64,000 bases of DNA from Pseudonocardia ammonioxydans (lineage in GTDB: Bacteria; Actinomycetota; Actinomycetes; Mycobacteriales; Pseudonocardiaceae), in the NCBI RefSeq assembly GCF_900115005.1, contig NZ_FOUY01000008.1:62001-126000 (forward strand). The letters are read 5' to 3'. The notes under the pieces were generated by a model, which saw only the letters and a program-made list of their open reading frames with translations, was not told the origin of the DNA and searched no databases. Numbering within the stretch: the first letter of the stretch is position 1; each line of letters begins with the position of its first letter. This document shows, in pieces, positions 1 to 10,847 of this stretch. The position numbers and the translations under genes are program-made.

Positions 1-372
1 GATGTGCCGGGCGGTGACCTTGTCGCCGAGGTCGCGGATCGACTGCGGCGACGGGCCGATCCAGGTGATACCGGCGTCGATCACGGCCTGGGCGAAGTCG
101 GCGTTCTCCGACAGGAAGCCGTAGCCGGGGTGGATCGCGTCGGCGCCGGCCTGCTTCGCGGCGCCGATGACCTTGTCGATGTCGAGGTACGAGTCCGCCG
201 CGGTGGACCCGCCCAGGGCGAACGCCTCGTCGGCGAGCCGGACGAACATGGCGTCGCGGTCCGGGTCGGCGTAGACGGCGACACTGGCGAGGCCCGCGTC
301 CTTGGCCGCTCGGATCACCCGGACGGCGATCTCTCCCCGGTTGGCGACGAGCACTTTGCGCAGTGCGGGCAC
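1..372 (-). CDS. accA3: Acetyl/propionyl-CoA carboxylase biotin-carboxylase subunit, N-terminal part (runs off the window)
   Basis: Only the first 124 codons are present. From GTG at 372 the protein begins [19 protein letters not shown], the typical start of biotin carboxylase N-terminal domains, and goes on with the [14 protein letters not shown] and WIGPS segments. In the family this subunit carboxylates biotin using ATP and bicarbonate, and its C-terminal biotin carrier domain (outside the window) feeds the carboxyltransferase. AccD5 and AccE lie 4.6 kb away on the same strand, as in mycobacteria. A TACACT box (minus strand, 436-431) about 60 nt before the start is a possible -10. The assignment is firm; whether it is acetyl-, propionyl- or long-chain specific cannot be told from this fragment. 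Confidence 0.93.
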   Translation of the reverse strand, partial: MPALRKVLVANRGEIAVRVIRAAKDAGLASVAVYADPDRDAMFVRLADEAFALGGSTAADSYLDIDKVIGAAKQAGADAIHPGYGFLSENADFAQAVIDAGITWIGPSPQSIRDLGDKVTARHI

Positions 373-565
373 GGTCGAACTCCTCCGGTCGCGAGCGCCG
401 GCCCGGTGCTCCGGCGCTGGGTCTGAGCGGAGTGTAGGAGTCACAGCGCCGTTGGTTACCGGTGGGGAATGTGGCAATCGCCTCGTCACACCCGTTCGTG
501 GGTGCCCGGCCTGCTGGGGAGTAGTTCGCGGTGAGACGGGACACGTCGCCCGCCCGGGCCTCGCG

Positions 566-622
566 GGGCCCGTCCGTCGCAGCTCCACACCCCCCACAGG
601 TGGAGCCGCGGCGGACGGGCCC
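566..622 (-). terminator. Nested hairpin, probable terminator of the TIGR04222 gene
   Basis: An 11-bp perfect inverted repeat (GGGCCCGTCCG at 566-576 and its complement at 612-622) encloses a second 7-bp stem (582-588 with 600-606). It lies 8 bp downstream of the stop codon at 630 and upstream of accA3. No U-tract is visible, which is common for actinobacterial terminators. Confidence 0.6.
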
Positions 623-629
623 GCTCGGG

Positions 630-1490
630 TCAGCGACCCGCGGCGCCGCCACCGAGCGCGGCGACCCTCTGCGCCGCGAGCTCCTCGGCGAACACCGGCT
701 CGGCCGCGAGCAGTGCGGGGAGCCCGAACGCGCCGACGCTGAGCGCGGCCGCCGCCGGGCCGAGCCGCGTCCAGCTCGGACGGGCGGCGGGCGACAGGTC
801 CTCGCGTTCCTCCTGGATCCGGCGCAGTGCGGCGTCCCCGGCCCGGGTGCGCCGCGGCACCCGCAGCACGAACACGGCCGTGACCGTCGCCATGACCAGG
901 GACAGGACGAGAACGGACCCGACCGGGCGGCCGTCCGCGGTGCCGGCGGTGGCCCGCACCAGGCCGAGCACGGCGACCAGGCCGGGCAGGACGGCGGCGA
1001 CGCGGTAGCGGTCCCGGTCGGCGGCGTCGAGGACCAGCCCGGCGGACTCGAGCCGCTGCCGGATCCGGTGCAGCTCGGTGCGCACCGCCACGTGCGTGCG
1101 CAGCGTCCGCCCGGGCGTGAGCCGGTGGGCGGAGCGGTGGATGGCCCGCTGCAGGCCGGTGGCCGAGCGGGTGAGCGGGCCGCCGGCGCGGACCTGCCCG
1201 GTGGTCCGGTCCGAGGTGACGACGGTGCCGTCGACGTGCATCGCGGACAGCGCCGCGTAGACGGCCAGGACGGACCCGCCGTTGAGATGGGCGACGTCCT
1301 CGGGCCGGCCCTCGAGGACCCGCCCGCCGCCCGGGTCACCGGCCGCGATCCGGGAGCGGTGCCAGCCCGCGAACGCGGTCGCGGCCACGGCGAGGAGCAG
1401 GTAGAGCAGCAGGAACGTCGTCCCCGGGATCCCCCAGGTCTCTCCGGTGAGGTTCGTGCCCAACCCGACCACCCCCTGCGGTGCCACGAC
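630..1490 (-). CDS. TIGR04222 domain membrane protein
   Basis: About 286 residues from the GTG at 1490; an in-frame start at 1538 would add 16 residues that look unlike the family. The N-terminus has the family's [17 protein letters not shown] segment leading into a first membrane helix, followed by [16 protein letters not shown] and a charged cytoplasmic stretch. Two further hydrophobic segments follow (near residues 195-245). Members often end in a Gly/Cys-rich tail; here the tail is only GGGAAGR. Function is unknown for the family. The gene stands alone on the minus strand between SufE and accA3, with its own hairpin terminator. Family assignment is from recognised sequence pattern, not a search. 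Confidence 0.7.
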   Translation of the reverse strand, partial: VVAPQGVVGLGTNLTGETWGIPGTTFLLLYLLLAVAATAFAGWHRSRIAAGDPGGGRVLEGRPEDVAHLNGGSVLAVYAALSAMHVDGTVVTSDRTTGQVRAGGPLTRSATGLQRAIHRSAHRLTPGRTLRTHVAVRTELHRIRQRLESAGLVLDAADRDRYRVAAVLPGLVAVLGLVRATAGTADGRPVGSVLVLSLVMATVTAVFVLRVPRRTRAGDAALRRIQEEREDLSPAARPSWTRLGPAAAALSVGAFGLPALLAAEPVFAEELAAQRVAALGGGAAGR

Positions 1491-1581
1491 GCTGCCTCGA
1501 CGGACGCAGGTCGTCGGAAGCAGTGTGCGCCCGGTCACGCCGGGGGTGGCCGGATTTCACCGAGACTTGAGGTTGCCGGTG

Positions 1582-2064
1582 TCAGGTGATCGCGGCCCGC
1601 ACCTGGTTCTTGATCCGGGCGAGCATCGCGGCGATACCGCGCAGCCGCAGCGGGCTCACGGCCTCGGCCAGGCCGAGGTCGGTGTAGAAGTCGTCCGGCA
1701 CGTCGAGCACCGTGGCGGCCGGCTGCCCGTCCAGGCCCGTGTGCATGATCGACGCGAACCCGCGGGTGGTCGGCGCCTCCCGCGGGGCCGAGAAGTACAG
1801 GTGCACCGGCCGGGCGGCCGGGTCCGAGCCGCCCTCACCGGCTTCACCGTCCGCCACCTCGACGGCGATGAACAGCGGGGTCTGGCACTCGGGCACCTGC
1901 TCCATCGTCGACGCCGCGTCGGCGAAGCGTTCGGGCAGGTCGGGAAGCTCCTGGGAGAGCTCCAGCAGCAGCTGCAGCCGGTCCTTCGGACCGACCGCGG
2001 CGAAGTCGTCGACGAGCTCGGCGAGCTGGGGCGGCAGGGTCCCCGGATCGGTGCTCCCGCTCAT
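1582..2064 (-). CDS. SufE-like cysteine desulfurase sulfur acceptor
   Basis: 160 residues. SufE proteins accept persulfide sulfur from a SufS-type cysteine desulfurase and pass it to Fe-S scaffold proteins. Cys60 in the VPECQTPLF segment corresponds to the acceptor cysteine region, and the later segment [27 protein letters not shown] matches the conserved SufE C-terminal helix pattern. The start ATG at 2064 overlaps the stop of the rhodanese gene in an ATGA, so the two are translationally coupled. The pair matches Rv3284-sseA in M. tuberculosis. No suf cluster is in the window, so the partner desulfurase is unknown. Confidence 0.85.
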   Translation of the reverse strand: MSGSTDPGTLPPQLAELVDDFAAVGPKDRLQLLLELSQELPDLPERFADAASTMEQVPECQTPLFIAVEVADGEAGEGGSDPAARPVHLYFSAPREAPTTRGFASIMHTGLDGQPAATVLDVPDDFYTDLGLAEAVSPLRLRGIAAMLARIKNQVRAAIT

Positions 2065-2966
2065 GCCGAACCGCGCTCCTCGCCCTGCACGATCGGCACG
2101 CGGACGGCGTTGCCCCACTCGGTCCAGCTGCCGTCGTAGTTGCGGACCCGGTCGAAGCCGAGCAGGTAGGTCAGCACGAACCAGGTGTGGCTGGAGCGCT
2201 CACCGATCCGGCAGTAGGCGACGACGTCGTCGGAGGGCTGCAGGCCCTGCTCCTGTTGGTAGATCGCCTCCAGCTCGGCGCGGGTCTTGAAGCTGCCGTC
2301 CTCGGCGGCGGCACGGGCCCACGGGACGCTCGCGGCGCCCGGGATGTGCCCGCCGCGGACCGCACCCTCCTGCGGGTAGTCCGGCATGTGCAGCTTCTCG
2401 CCCGAGTACTCCTGCGGGGACCGGACGTCGACCATCGGCTTGCCCAGGTGGGCGAGCACGTCGTCCTTGAACGCGCGGATCCGGGAGTCGTCCCGCTCGA
2501 CGACCGGGTAGTCCGCCGTGGCGGGGGAGGGGGCCTCGGTGGTGGTCTCGCGGCCCTCGGCGATCCACTTGTTCCGGCCGCCGTCGAGCAGCCGCACGTC
2601 GGGGTGGCCGAACAGCTGGAACACCCACAGCGCGTAGGCGGCCCACCAGTTGTTCTTGTCGCCGTACACGACGATCGTGGTGTCCCGGCCGATGCCGCGC
2701 TCGGACATGATCTCGGCGAAGCGCCGGCCGTCGACGTAGTCACGGGTGATCGGGTCGTTGAGCTCGGTGTGCCAGTCGACCTTGACCGCGCCCGGGATGT
2801 GCCCGGTCTCGTAGAGCAGGACGTCCTCGTCGGACTCGACGACGACCAGGTCGCCGTCGTCGGAGGTCCCGGCCTTGAGCCGGTCGGCGAGCCACTCGGT
2901 GGTGACCAGGCGCTCCGGGTGGGCGTACTCGGCGAGCTTGGGGTCGGGGTCGTTCGCGACAGCCAT
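2061..2966 (-). CDS. sseA: Thiosulfate/3-mercaptopyruvate sulfurtransferase (tandem rhodanese)
   Basis: 301 residues with two rhodanese domains: an inactive N-terminal one (about 20-140) and a catalytic C-terminal one (about 160-290). The active loop CRIGERSS holds the persulfide cysteine, Cys252. The enzyme moves sulfane sulfur to thiophilic acceptors; its coupling to the next gene suggests it may supply or share sulfur with the SufE-like protein (inference). A TACCCT box on the minus strand at 2979-2974 sits 7 nt before the ATG at 2966, which predicts a leaderless mRNA and supports this start. Synteny is with M. tuberculosis Rv3283. Confidence 0.93.
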   Translation of the reverse strand: MAVANDPDPKLAEYAHPERLVTTEWLADRLKAGTSDDGDLVVVESDEDVLLYETGHIPGAVKVDWHTELNDPITRDYVDGRRFAEIMSERGIGRDTTIVVYGDKNNWWAAYALWVFQLFGHPDVRLLDGGRNKWIAEGRETTTEAPSPATADYPVVERDDSRIRAFKDDVLAHLGKPMVDVRSPQEYSGEKLHMPDYPQEGAVRGGHIPGAASVPWARAAAEDGSFKTRAELEAIYQQEQGLQPSDDVVAYCRIGERSSHTWFVLTYLLGFDRVRNYDGSWTEWGNAVRVPIVQGEERGSA

Positions 2967-3000
2967 GCGCGCGAGGGTAGTCCCGGGTGCCGCCCGGTGC

Positions 3001-3459
3001 TCAGATCGGGATGTCGGTGTCGTCTCCCTCGCCGCGCGGGCCGTGGATCCGCCGCTCCCCGGGGGCGATCCGCACGTCGTCGATGCTGGCCTCGCGCCGT
3101 CGCATCAGGCCGTTCGCGTCGAACTCCCAGTTCTCGTTGCCGTAGCTGCGCCACCACTGCCCGCTCGCATCGCGGCACTCGTACTGGAACCGGACGGCGA
3201 TCCGGTTCCCCTGGTAGGCCCACAGCGACTTGCGCAGCGCGTAGTCGAGCTCGCGCTCCCACTTCGCGGTCAGGAACGCGACGACCTCCGCCCGGCCGGT
3301 GAGCCAGGTGTCGCGGTTGCGCCAGACGGTGTCGGGTGTGTAGGCCAGCGACACCTTCTCCGGATCGCGGGTGTTCCACGCCGCCTCGGCGGCCAGCACC
3401 TTCTTCGTGGCGCTCGCCTCGTCGAACGGCGGGAACGGGGGACGCGATTCGTCGGTCAT
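3001..3459 (-). CDS. NTF2-like protein (DUF1348 / nuclear transport factor 2 family)
   Basis: 152 residues from ATG 3459, one base after the Maf stop codon (TGAGATG), so it is likely co-translated with maf. The sequence is rich in the family's conserved aromatic blocks: [16 protein letters not shown] near the N-terminus, then [36 protein letters not shown] and [11 protein letters not shown]. It has no signal peptide. The fold is a cone-shaped small-ligand or enzyme scaffold (SnoaL/ketosteroid isomerase-like), but no specific reaction is established for this subfamily. It is an insertion relative to the mycobacterial order, where maf adjoins sseA directly. Confidence 0.8.
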   Translation of the reverse strand: MTDESRPPFPPFDEASATKKVLAAEAAWNTRDPEKVSLAYTPDTVWRNRDTWLTGRAEVVAFLTAKWERELDYALRKSLWAYQGNRIAVRFQYECRDASGQWWRSYGNENWEFDANGLMRRREASIDDVRIAPGERRIHGPRGEGDDTDIPI

Positions 3460-3460
3460 C

Positions 3461-4087
3461 TCAGGACTCCTTCCGCCACAGGTCGACGACACCCACGCCG
3501 ACCTCACCGAGCAGCCGCCGGACCAGCGGCAGGCTGATGCCGATCACGTTGGACGGGTCGCCGTCGATGCCCTCGACGAACCACCCGCCGAACCCGTCGA
3601 GGGTGAACGCGCCGGCGACGTTCAGCGGCTCGCCGGTGCCGAGGTAGGCGTCGAGCTCGGCGTCGGACGGCTCCGCGAACCGCACCGCGGTGCCGGCGTG
3701 GCGCTCGGCCCGCCGGGTGACGGCCGTGCCCTCCAGCCGGAGCACCGCGTGCCCGGTCAGCAGCTCGCCCGTCCGGCCCGCCATCGCCTTCCACCGGTGC
3801 CGCGCGGTCTCGGGGTCGTGCGGCTTGCCGACCAGGTCGCCGTCGACGAGCAGCATCGAGTCGCAGCCGATCACCACGGCGTCCGGGTGCTCCCCGGCGA
3901 TCCGCTCCGCGACGGCCGCGGCCTTCGCGGCGGCCAGCAGCGTCACCGTGCGCGCCGGGTCGGCGTCCGGGTGCGCGGCGAGCAGGGCGTCCTCGTCGAC
4001 GTCGGAGACCTCGACGAGCGGATCGATCCCGGCCGCGCGCAGCACGCCGAGCCGGGCGGGGGAGGCGGAGGCGAGAACCAGGCGCAC
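3461..4087 (-). CDS. maf: Maf-family nucleoside triphosphate pyrophosphatase
   Basis: 208 residues from GTG 4087. The N-terminal motif [19 protein letters not shown], the central IGCDSM with its metal-binding Asp, and [19 protein letters not shown] are Maf hallmarks, followed by [28 protein letters not shown] near the C-terminus. Maf proteins hydrolyse non-canonical or modified NTPs to monophosphates and are linked to division arrest in some bacteria. The start was chosen at the VRLVLASAS position because homologues begin there; the upstream frame continues into the repeat array and is not coding. Matches Rv3282. Confidence 0.9.
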   Translation of the reverse strand: MRLVLASASPARLGVLRAAGIDPLVEVSDVDEDALLAAHPDADPARTVTLLAAAKAAAVAERIAGEHPDAVVIGCDSMLLVDGDLVGKPHDPETARHRWKAMAGRTGELLTGHAVLRLEGTAVTRRAERHAGTAVRFAEPSDAELDAYLGTGEPLNVAGAFTLDGFGGWFVEGIDGDPSNVIGISLPLVRRLLGEVGVGVVDLWRKES

Positions 4088-4157
4088 GGCCCGGACGCTA
4101 CCGGCCGCGCCCGCACCGGTCGGCGCCGCGCACCCGCCCGGCCCCGTCCGGGCGCCG

Positions 4158-4834
4158 CCGCACAGGTTGGGGTGCCGCCGCACAGGACTGGGCTTGTGCG
4201 GTGTGCCGCGAACCTGTGCGGTTCCGGGGCGAGGTTGACGCGGCTGGCCCAGGATGGTGGCGCCGCACGGCTCGGTGCCGCCGCACGGGTTGAGTGGCGC
4301 CGCACAGGTTCGGGTGCCGCCGCACGGGACTGGGTTTGTGCGGCGTGCCGCGAACTTGTGCGGTCCCGGGGCGAGGTTGGCGCAGCCGGCCCAGGACGGT
4401 GGCGCCGCACCGGCTCGGGTGTCGCCACACGGCTCGGTGGCGCCGCACGGCTCGGTGCCGCCGCACGGATTGAGTGGCGCCGCACAGGTTCGGGTGCCGC
4501 CGCACGGGACTGGGCTCGTGCGGCGGGTCGCGAACCTGTGCGGTTGCGGGTGAGGTCCGCGCAGCCGGCCCCGGGGACGGTGGCGTCGCACGGATTCGGG
4601 GGCCGCCGCACGGGTTGAGTGCAGCCGCACAGGTTGGGGTGCCGCCGCACGGGACTGGGCTTGTGCGGCGTGCTGCGAACTAGTGCGGTTGCGGGGCGTG
4701 GGGTTCGCGCGGCCGGTGCAGGGCGGTGGCGCCGCACCGGCTCGGGTGCCGCCGCACGGGTTGAGTGTCGCCGCACAGGTTGGGGTGGCGCCGCACGGGG
4801 CTGGGCTTGTGCGGTGTGCCGTGAACTTGTGCGG
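4158..4834. repeat. Array of five 64-bp inverted-repeat units
   Basis: The 4088-4943 gap holds five related units at 4158-4221, 4300-4363, 4480-4543, 4625-4688 and 4771-4834. Each is exactly 64 bp, opens with CCGCACAGGTT and closes with AACCTGTGCGG or a close variant. The arms are perfect complements in units 1 and 3, differ by a G-U-tolerated change in 2 and 5, and have two changes in 4. Inside each unit a second CCGCAC...GTGCGG pair (for example 4178-4184 with 4195-4201) forms an inner hairpin. Spacers are 78, 116, 81 and 82 bp and carry extra CCGCAC copies. Reading frames through the array give low-complexity Cys/His/Arg peptides and are judged non-coding. Function unknown. Confidence 0.85.
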
Positions 4835-4943
4835 TTCCGGGGCATCGGGGCGTCGGCGCGCGGCGGTGCTGGGCGGTCCCGCGGCTCCGGGTGCGGTGAG
4901 CTACCGCGGAGACGCGGGACCGGACGGGTCAGCGCTGGGCGGG

Positions 4944-5191
4944 TCAGCGCGGCAGGCCGGAGGCGCGCCAGGCGCCGGGGCCCGCCATCAGCGGCGCGCG
5001 GAGCTGGGCCGCGGGGTGCGACCACAGGTCCGGGGCGGGGTCCGGCGCAGGCGGGCCGCCCGCGCTCGCCGCCGCGGCGACGACGGCGGTGAGTGCGGCG
5101 AGCTCGTCGTCGGCCGGGGTACCGCGCACGACGCGGAACAGCGCGCGGCGCTCTTCCGGGGTCTGCTCGGGGTGCGCGGTGTCGGTGTCGC

Positions 5192-5195
<4 letters not shown>
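4944..5195 (-). CDS. accE: Acyl-CoA carboxylase epsilon subunit
   Basis: 83 residues. Small epsilon subunits of actinobacterial acyl-CoA carboxylases bind the AccA3-AccD5 complex and stimulate it. The central segment [25 protein letters not shown] is the conserved epsilon core, and the [27 protein letters not shown] tail is typical. The GTG start at 5195 overlaps the accD5 stop as GTGA, so the two are coupled. The stop codon lies inside a 15-bp tandem duplication: CGGGTCAGCGC occurs at 4925-4935 and again at 4940-4950. Confidence 0.9.
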
Positions 5196-6832
<1,637 letters not shown>

Positions 6833-6971
6833 GGGGCCGGACTCTAACCCGGTGACCGCACGTCGATCGGCGTGATGTCCGCCGCAGCTCACCCGACCGG
6901 GGGCAGTCGTTACCGATCCGCGTCCGGTCCGCGGGCCGCGCTCGGTCCGGGTGCCGTTACGGTGCGCGGTG

Positions 6972-7823
6972 ATGACGACCGGGACCCCATCCGAGCCCTC
7001 CGACGGCCCACTGGACGCGTACGCGCTGCGCACGGCGGTACTCCGTCCGGCGGGCGGCTGGACCGCGCTCGAGGTGGTCGGGTCCACCGGATCGACCAAC
7101 GCCGACCTGCTCGCCCAGGCGGGCCGCGGGGCGCCGGACCGCTCGGTGCTGATAGCCGAGGAGCAGGTCCGCGGGCGGGGACGGCTGGACCGCACCTGGA
7201 CCTCCCGGCCCGGGGCGGCGCTCACGGTGTCGGTGCTGTGGCGCCCGGACGGCGTCCCGGCCGACCGGCTGGGCTGGCTGCCGATGCTCGCCGGGGTGGC
7301 GCTGGCCGATGCGATCACCGAGGTCGCCCCGGACGTCACGGCCGCGCTGAAGTGGCCGAACGACCTGCTCGTCGGCCCGTCGCTGAGCAAGGCGGCCGGG
7401 ATCCTCGCCGAGATGACGGCCGTCTCCGGGGGCGGGCCGGGCGTCGTGCTGGGCATCGGGCTCAACGTGTCGACGCCCGCGCAGGAGCTGCCGTGGGGCG
7501 CGACCTCGCTGGCCGCGCACGGGCTGACCGCCTCCCGTGCCGAGGTGGCGGTCGCGCTGCTCGGTCACCTGTACCGGCGCGAGGCCGACTGGCGCGACGC
7601 CGGGGGCGACGCCGACGCGTGCGGGCTGCGCCGCGACTACCGCTCCCGATGCGCCTCCCTGGGCGCCCGGGTCCGGGTGGAGAAGCCCGGCGGCGACCAG
7701 CTGATCGGGATGGCCGAGGACGTCGACCCGCAGGGCCGGCTGCTGGTCCACCCGGACGGCGGCGAGCGCGTCGCGGTGGCGGCCGGTGACATCGTGCACC
7801 TGCGCGCGGCCGATCACCCGTAG
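6972..7823 (+). CDS. birA: Biotin--[acetyl-CoA-carboxylase] ligase, monofunctional
   Basis: 283 residues. The ligase makes biotinyl-AMP and transfers biotin to the carrier lysine of AccA3. The substrate motif [10 protein letters not shown], the adenylate loop [10 protein letters not shown] (usually GRGRRGR; here Leu-Asp replaces Arg-Gly) and LKWPNDLLV with its catalytic lysine are all present, followed by a C-terminal SH3-like cap. There is no N-terminal DNA-binding domain, so it should not act as a repressor. ATG 6972 was chosen over an upstream in-frame ATG at 6951 because homologues begin near here. It diverges from the carboxylase genes it serves, as in M. tuberculosis (Rv3279). Confidence 0.92.
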   Translation: MTTGTPSEPSDGPLDAYALRTAVLRPAGGWTALEVVGSTGSTNADLLAQAGRGAPDRSVLIAEEQVRGRGRLDRTWTSRPGAALTVSVLWRPDGVPADRLGWLPMLAGVALADAITEVAPDVTAALKWPNDLLVGPSLSKAAGILAEMTAVSGGGPGVVLGIGLNVSTPAQELPWGATSLAAHGLTASRAEVAVALLGHLYRREADWRDAGGDADACGLRRDYRSRCASLGARVRVEKPGGDQLIGMAEDVDPQGRLLVHPDGGERVAVAAGDIVHLRAADHP

Positions 7824-7891
7824 CGCTGACCTGCGCGTTCCGCCCGCGCGTCGCGACCGCCCGGGCGTGCCCCCGCCCTACCGTGGGGGGC

Positions 7892-8554
7892 ATGGCGTTC
7901 CCGGACGACGCGCTCGACGACGACGAGCGCGTCGTGCTGCACGGGCACCCGCACTGGCGGCTGTGCCTGCGGCCCGCCGCCGCCCTGCTGCTGGTGAGCG
8001 CGCTGGCCGGGTTCGCCGGGGCCGTCGTGCGGCTGCAGCCGTGGGCCCCGTACGCGTGGGCCCTGCTCGGTGCGCTGGCCGCGCTCGCGGTGACCCGCTG
8101 GACGGTGGTGCCGATCGCCCGCTGGCGGTGCTCGCACCTGGTCGTCACGAACCTGCGGCTGCTCGTGCGGGAGGGTGTCGTCACCCGTGACGGGCTGGAC
8201 GTCCCGGTCGAGCGCATCGACGCCGTCCGCGTCCGGATGGGCCCGGCCGGCCGGCTGGCCGGCTACGGCTCGCTGCTGCTCGACGTCGCCGGGGAACGGC
8301 TGCGGTTCGACGACGTCCCCCGGGTGGAACGCGTGCAGGCCCGGCTGCACCGCGAGATCGGCCGGGCCGACACCGCCCGCCGCGCCGCCGCGCAGGAGAC
8401 GCAGCGCACATCCGCACGGGGGCACGCCGATGCCGTGGTGAGGGAGAGGATGAGCCGGGAGAGGATGGGCCGCCGGGACCAGCAGGACCCGCAGGGACGA
8501 GGCACGGCGGACCCGTCACCGGAGCGTGCCGTGCCGGAGAGGACCGCGTCATGA
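7892..8554 (+). CDS. Membrane protein with bacterial PH-like domain
   Basis: 220 residues. Two adjacent hydrophobic helices (about 25-43 and 48-67) form a hairpin, followed by a small beta-rich PH-like (bPH2) domain: HLVVTNLRLLVREGVVTRDGLDVPVERIDAVRV, then YGSLLLDVAGERLRFDDVPRVERV. The last 70 residues are polar, low-complexity and probably disordered. Its job is unknown; the family tends to be a lipid- or envelope-associated scaffold. The position after birA matches Rv3278c. It ends in a 4-bp ATGA overlap with hmgL. Upstream, TACCGT at 7880-7885 is placed for a leaderless start at 7892. Confidence 0.8.
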   Translation: MAFPDDALDDDERVVLHGHPHWRLCLRPAAALLLVSALAGFAGAVVRLQPWAPYAWALLGALAALAVTRWTVVPIARWRCSHLVVTNLRLLVREGVVTRDGLDVPVERIDAVRVRMGPAGRLAGYGSLLLDVAGERLRFDDVPRVERVQARLHREIGRADTARRAAAQETQRTSARGHADAVVRERMSRERMGRRDQQDPQGRGTADPSPERAVPERTAS

Positions 8555-9483
8555 CCAGCCTGCCGATGACCGTGCGTGACCCGGAGCTGCCGGAGCGCGT
8601 CGAGATCTACGAGGTCGGCCCGCGCGACGGCCTGCAGAACGAGCAGAACGTGGTGCCGGTCGCGGTCAAGGCCGAGTTCCTGGACCGGCTGGCCGACGCC
8701 GGGCTGCGCACGCTGGAGGCGACCAGCCTCGTGCACCCGAAGTGGGTGCCCCAGCTCGCCGACGCCGCCGAGCTGCTGCAGGTGCTCACCCGCCGCGAGG
8801 GGCTCGACTACCCGGTCCTCACCCCGAACGAGCGCGGCCTCGACCGGGCGCTCTCGGCCGGCTGTGACCACGTCGCGGTGTTCGCCTCGGCCACCGAGAC
8901 GTTCGCGAAGCGCAACCTCAACCGCACCCTGGACGAGCAGTTCGCGATGTTCGAGCCCACCGTGACCCGCGCGGTGCGGGAGGGGCTGCGGGTCCGGGCC
9001 TACGTGTCGATGGTGTTCGGCGACCCGTGGGAGGGCGGTGTCGACCCCGACCAGGCGGCCGGGGTCGGTGCCCGGCTGATGGAGATGGGCTGCGACCAGC
9101 TCTCGCTGGGCGACACCATCGGCGTCGCCACCCCCGCGCACGTCGGTGCGGTGCTCGACGCCTGCGCGGCGCGCGGCGTCGGCGTGGACCGGGTCGCCGT
9201 GCACTTCCACGACACCTACGGCCAGGCGCTGGCCAACACCCTCGCCGCGCTCCGGCACGGCGTGACGACGGTCGACGCCAGCGCCGGTGGCCTCGGCGGC
9301 TGCCCCTACGCCGGGTCCGCGACCGGGAACCTCGCCACCGAGGACCTGGTGTGGATGCTCGACGGTCTCGGCATCGCGCACGGTGTCGACCTGGCCGCGC
9401 TGGTCGACACGAGCGTGTGGATGGCCGGGCACCTGGGCCGGCCGTCGCCGTCGCGGGTGGTCACCGCGCTCACCCCGGAGTAG
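8551..9483 (+). CDS. mvaB: Hydroxymethylglutaryl-CoA lyase
   Basis: 310 residues of a DRE-TIM barrel lyase. EVGPRDGLQNE near residue 22 holds the substrate/metal arginine and aspartate, VHFHDTYGQ supplies the metal histidines, and GGLGGCPYAGSATGN carries the catalytic cysteine loop. The enzyme splits HMG-CoA to acetoacetate and acetyl-CoA at the end of leucine degradation. It is translationally coupled to the PH-domain gene. The leucine-degradation carboxylase is not seen here, but AccA3 and acyl-CoA dehydrogenase are nearby. It converges on the MaoC gene with only 9 bp between the stops. Confidence 0.92.
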   Translation: MTSLPMTVRDPELPERVEIYEVGPRDGLQNEQNVVPVAVKAEFLDRLADAGLRTLEATSLVHPKWVPQLADAAELLQVLTRREGLDYPVLTPNERGLDRALSAGCDHVAVFASATETFAKRNLNRTLDEQFAMFEPTVTRAVREGLRVRAYVSMVFGDPWEGGVDPDQAAGVGARLMEMGCDQLSLGDTIGVATPAHVGAVLDACAARGVGVDRVAVHFHDTYGQALANTLAALRHGVTTVDASAGGLGGCPYAGSATGNLATEDLVWMLDGLGIAHGVDLAALVDTSVWMAGHLGRPSPSRVVTALTPE

Positions 9484-9492
9484 CGCCGCGGT

Positions 9493-9957
9493 TCACGGTG
9501 CCGGTGCGGGCCGGCGCAGCCCGTACATCCCGACGAAGCGCGACCGGTAGACCAGCACCTCGTCGGCGACCCGGGTCATCGTCCCGCGCAGCGTGATCAG
9601 CCCTAGCTCCGGACGGCTGCGGGACACCCGCGCCTCGAGCACCTCCATCGCCGCGCGCAGCTCGTCCCCGGCGAACACCGGTGCGGGCCAGGAGATCTCG
9701 TCCCCGCCCGGGGAACCGAGCCCGGCGGAGCGGCTGAGCAGGTTGTCGACGTAGGCCCGCATCCACAGGCCCGCGGTGAACCAGCCGGACGCGGCCAGGT
9801 CGCCGAACACCGACGCCGCCCCGGCGTCCGGGTCGAGGTGGAACGGCTGCGGGTCGAACCGCCGGGCGAAGGCGATCATCTCGTCGCGGTCGACCACGGT
9901 CGTGCCGAGGTCGAACACCGTGCCCGGGGCGAGATCCTCGAAGTACAGCTCAGGCAC
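9493..9957 (-). CDS. MaoC-like acyl-CoA hydratase / dehydratase
   Basis: 154 residues, a single hot-dog domain. The segment ARRFDPQPFHLDPDAGAASVFGDLAASGWFTAGL is the hydratase-2 motif, with Asp and His in the catalytic D-x4-H arrangement followed by the overhanging helix. Members hydrate enoyl-CoA or related thioesters; the substrate cannot be read from sequence. The start overlaps the end of the HisN-like gene by 8 bp, so the two are one transcription unit. Confidence 0.85.
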   Translation of the reverse strand: MPELYFEDLAPGTVFDLGTTVVDRDEMIAFARRFDPQPFHLDPDAGAASVFGDLAASGWFTAGLWMRAYVDNLLSRSAGLGSPGGDEISWPAPVFAGDELRAAMEVLEARVSRSRPELGLITLRGTMTRVADEVLVYRSRFVGMYGLRRPAPAP

Positions 9958-10780
9958 CGAGCACCTCCAGCACCCGCGCGTGCAGCAGGCCGTTGCTGGT
10001 CAGCCCGTGCCCGCCGGAGTAGGACGGGTTCCCGGCCAGGTCGGTCAGCCGCCCGCCCGCCTCGGCGACGACGGCGGCCGGCGCGGCCAGGTCCCAGGCG
10101 TTCGCCGCGGGCTCCACGGCCACGTCGAGCACCCCCTCGGCGACCAGCACGTGCTGCCAGAAGTCGCCGAAGGCCCGCGACTCCCAGCAGCCCTCGGTCA
10201 GGGCGAGCCACCCGTCGCGGGTGACCGGGCCGGGCTCGCTGCGGAACGTGTCGGTGTTGGTGGTGGAGACGTAGGCGTCGGCGACGTCGGCCACGCCGGA
10301 CACCGCGATCCGCCGGGGCGTGCCCGCGGGCAGGTCCCGCGCCCACGCGCCCGCCCCGGCGGACCCCCACCAGCGGCGGTGCAGGGCCGGGGCGCTCACC
10401 ACGCCGACCACCGGGACGCCGTCGACGACCAGCGCGACCAGCGTCGCCCAGGCCGGGAGGCCGCGGGAGAAGTTCTTGGTGCCGTCGATCGGGTCGATCA
10501 CCCAGCCGCGGCGCGACGAGCCCGACTCGCCGCGTTCCTCGCCGAGGATCGCGTCGTCCGGGCGCTCGTGGCCGAGCGCGGCGCGGATCGCGTCCTCGGC
10601 GGCGGTGTCGGCGTCGGTCACCGGGGTGCGGTCGGGCTTGCTGGTCACGCGCAGGTCGGCGGCGCGGAACCGGGGCAGCGTGATCGCGTCGGCGAGGTCT
10701 GCCAGCCGCAGCGCGAGATCGAGATCGCGCGGGTCGGCCGGTGCCGGGGTCTCGGGGTGCACGGTCGGGTCGGGGCTCAC
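9950..10780 (-). CDS. hisN: Inositol monophosphatase family protein, probably histidinol-phosphatase
   Basis: 276 residues from GTG 10780. The metal-binding motifs are complete: GEERGESG, WVIDPIDGTKNF and NAWDLAAPAAVVAEAGG. The family hydrolyses phosphomonoesters with Mg2+. Closest recalled relatives are actinobacterial HisN histidinol-phosphatases, but inositol- or PAP-phosphatase activity cannot be excluded. Longer in-frame starts exist up to 10855, overlapping the divergent response-regulator start, and are less likely. The gene is coupled to the MaoC gene. Confidence 0.75.
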   Translation of the reverse strand: MSPDPTVHPETPAPADPRDLDLALRLADLADAITLPRFRAADLRVTSKPDRTPVTDADTAAEDAIRAALGHERPDDAILGEERGESGSSRRGWVIDPIDGTKNFSRGLPAWATLVALVVDGVPVVGVVSAPALHRRWWGSAGAGAWARDLPAGTPRRIAVSGVADVADAYVSTTNTDTFRSEPGPVTRDGWLALTEGCWESRAFGDFWQHVLVAEGVLDVAVEPAANAWDLAAPAAVVAEAGGRLTDLAGNPSYSGGHGLTSNGLLHARVLEVLGA

Positions 10781-10833
10781 GTCCGGCGAGCATGCCAGCG
10801 ACCTGCCCGCACCGGTGCGGGCACCCGGCGGCC

Positions 10834-10839
10834 TATGCT
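10834..10839 (+). promoter_or_regulatory. -10 box for leaderless response-regulator transcript
   Basis: TATGCT at 10834-10839 ends 8 nt before the ATG at 10848, so transcription should begin at or next to the start codon. No Shine-Dalgarno sequence is present. Confidence 0.55.
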
Positions 10840-10847
10840 CGACACCG

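Noticed and set aside
1336..1560. Other long frames opposite known genes throughout the window
   Set aside because: They mirror the real genes at third-position GC and give Arg/Pro/Ala-rich peptides.
4158..4834. CRISPR array
   Set aside because: Spacers are related to each other and too long, units are self-complementary, and no cas gene is near.
4098..5025. Long minus-strand frames rich in Cys/His/Arg through the inverted-repeat array
   Set aside because: All frames stay open only because of GC-rich repeats; the peptides are repeat translations with no family likeness and no ribosome site.
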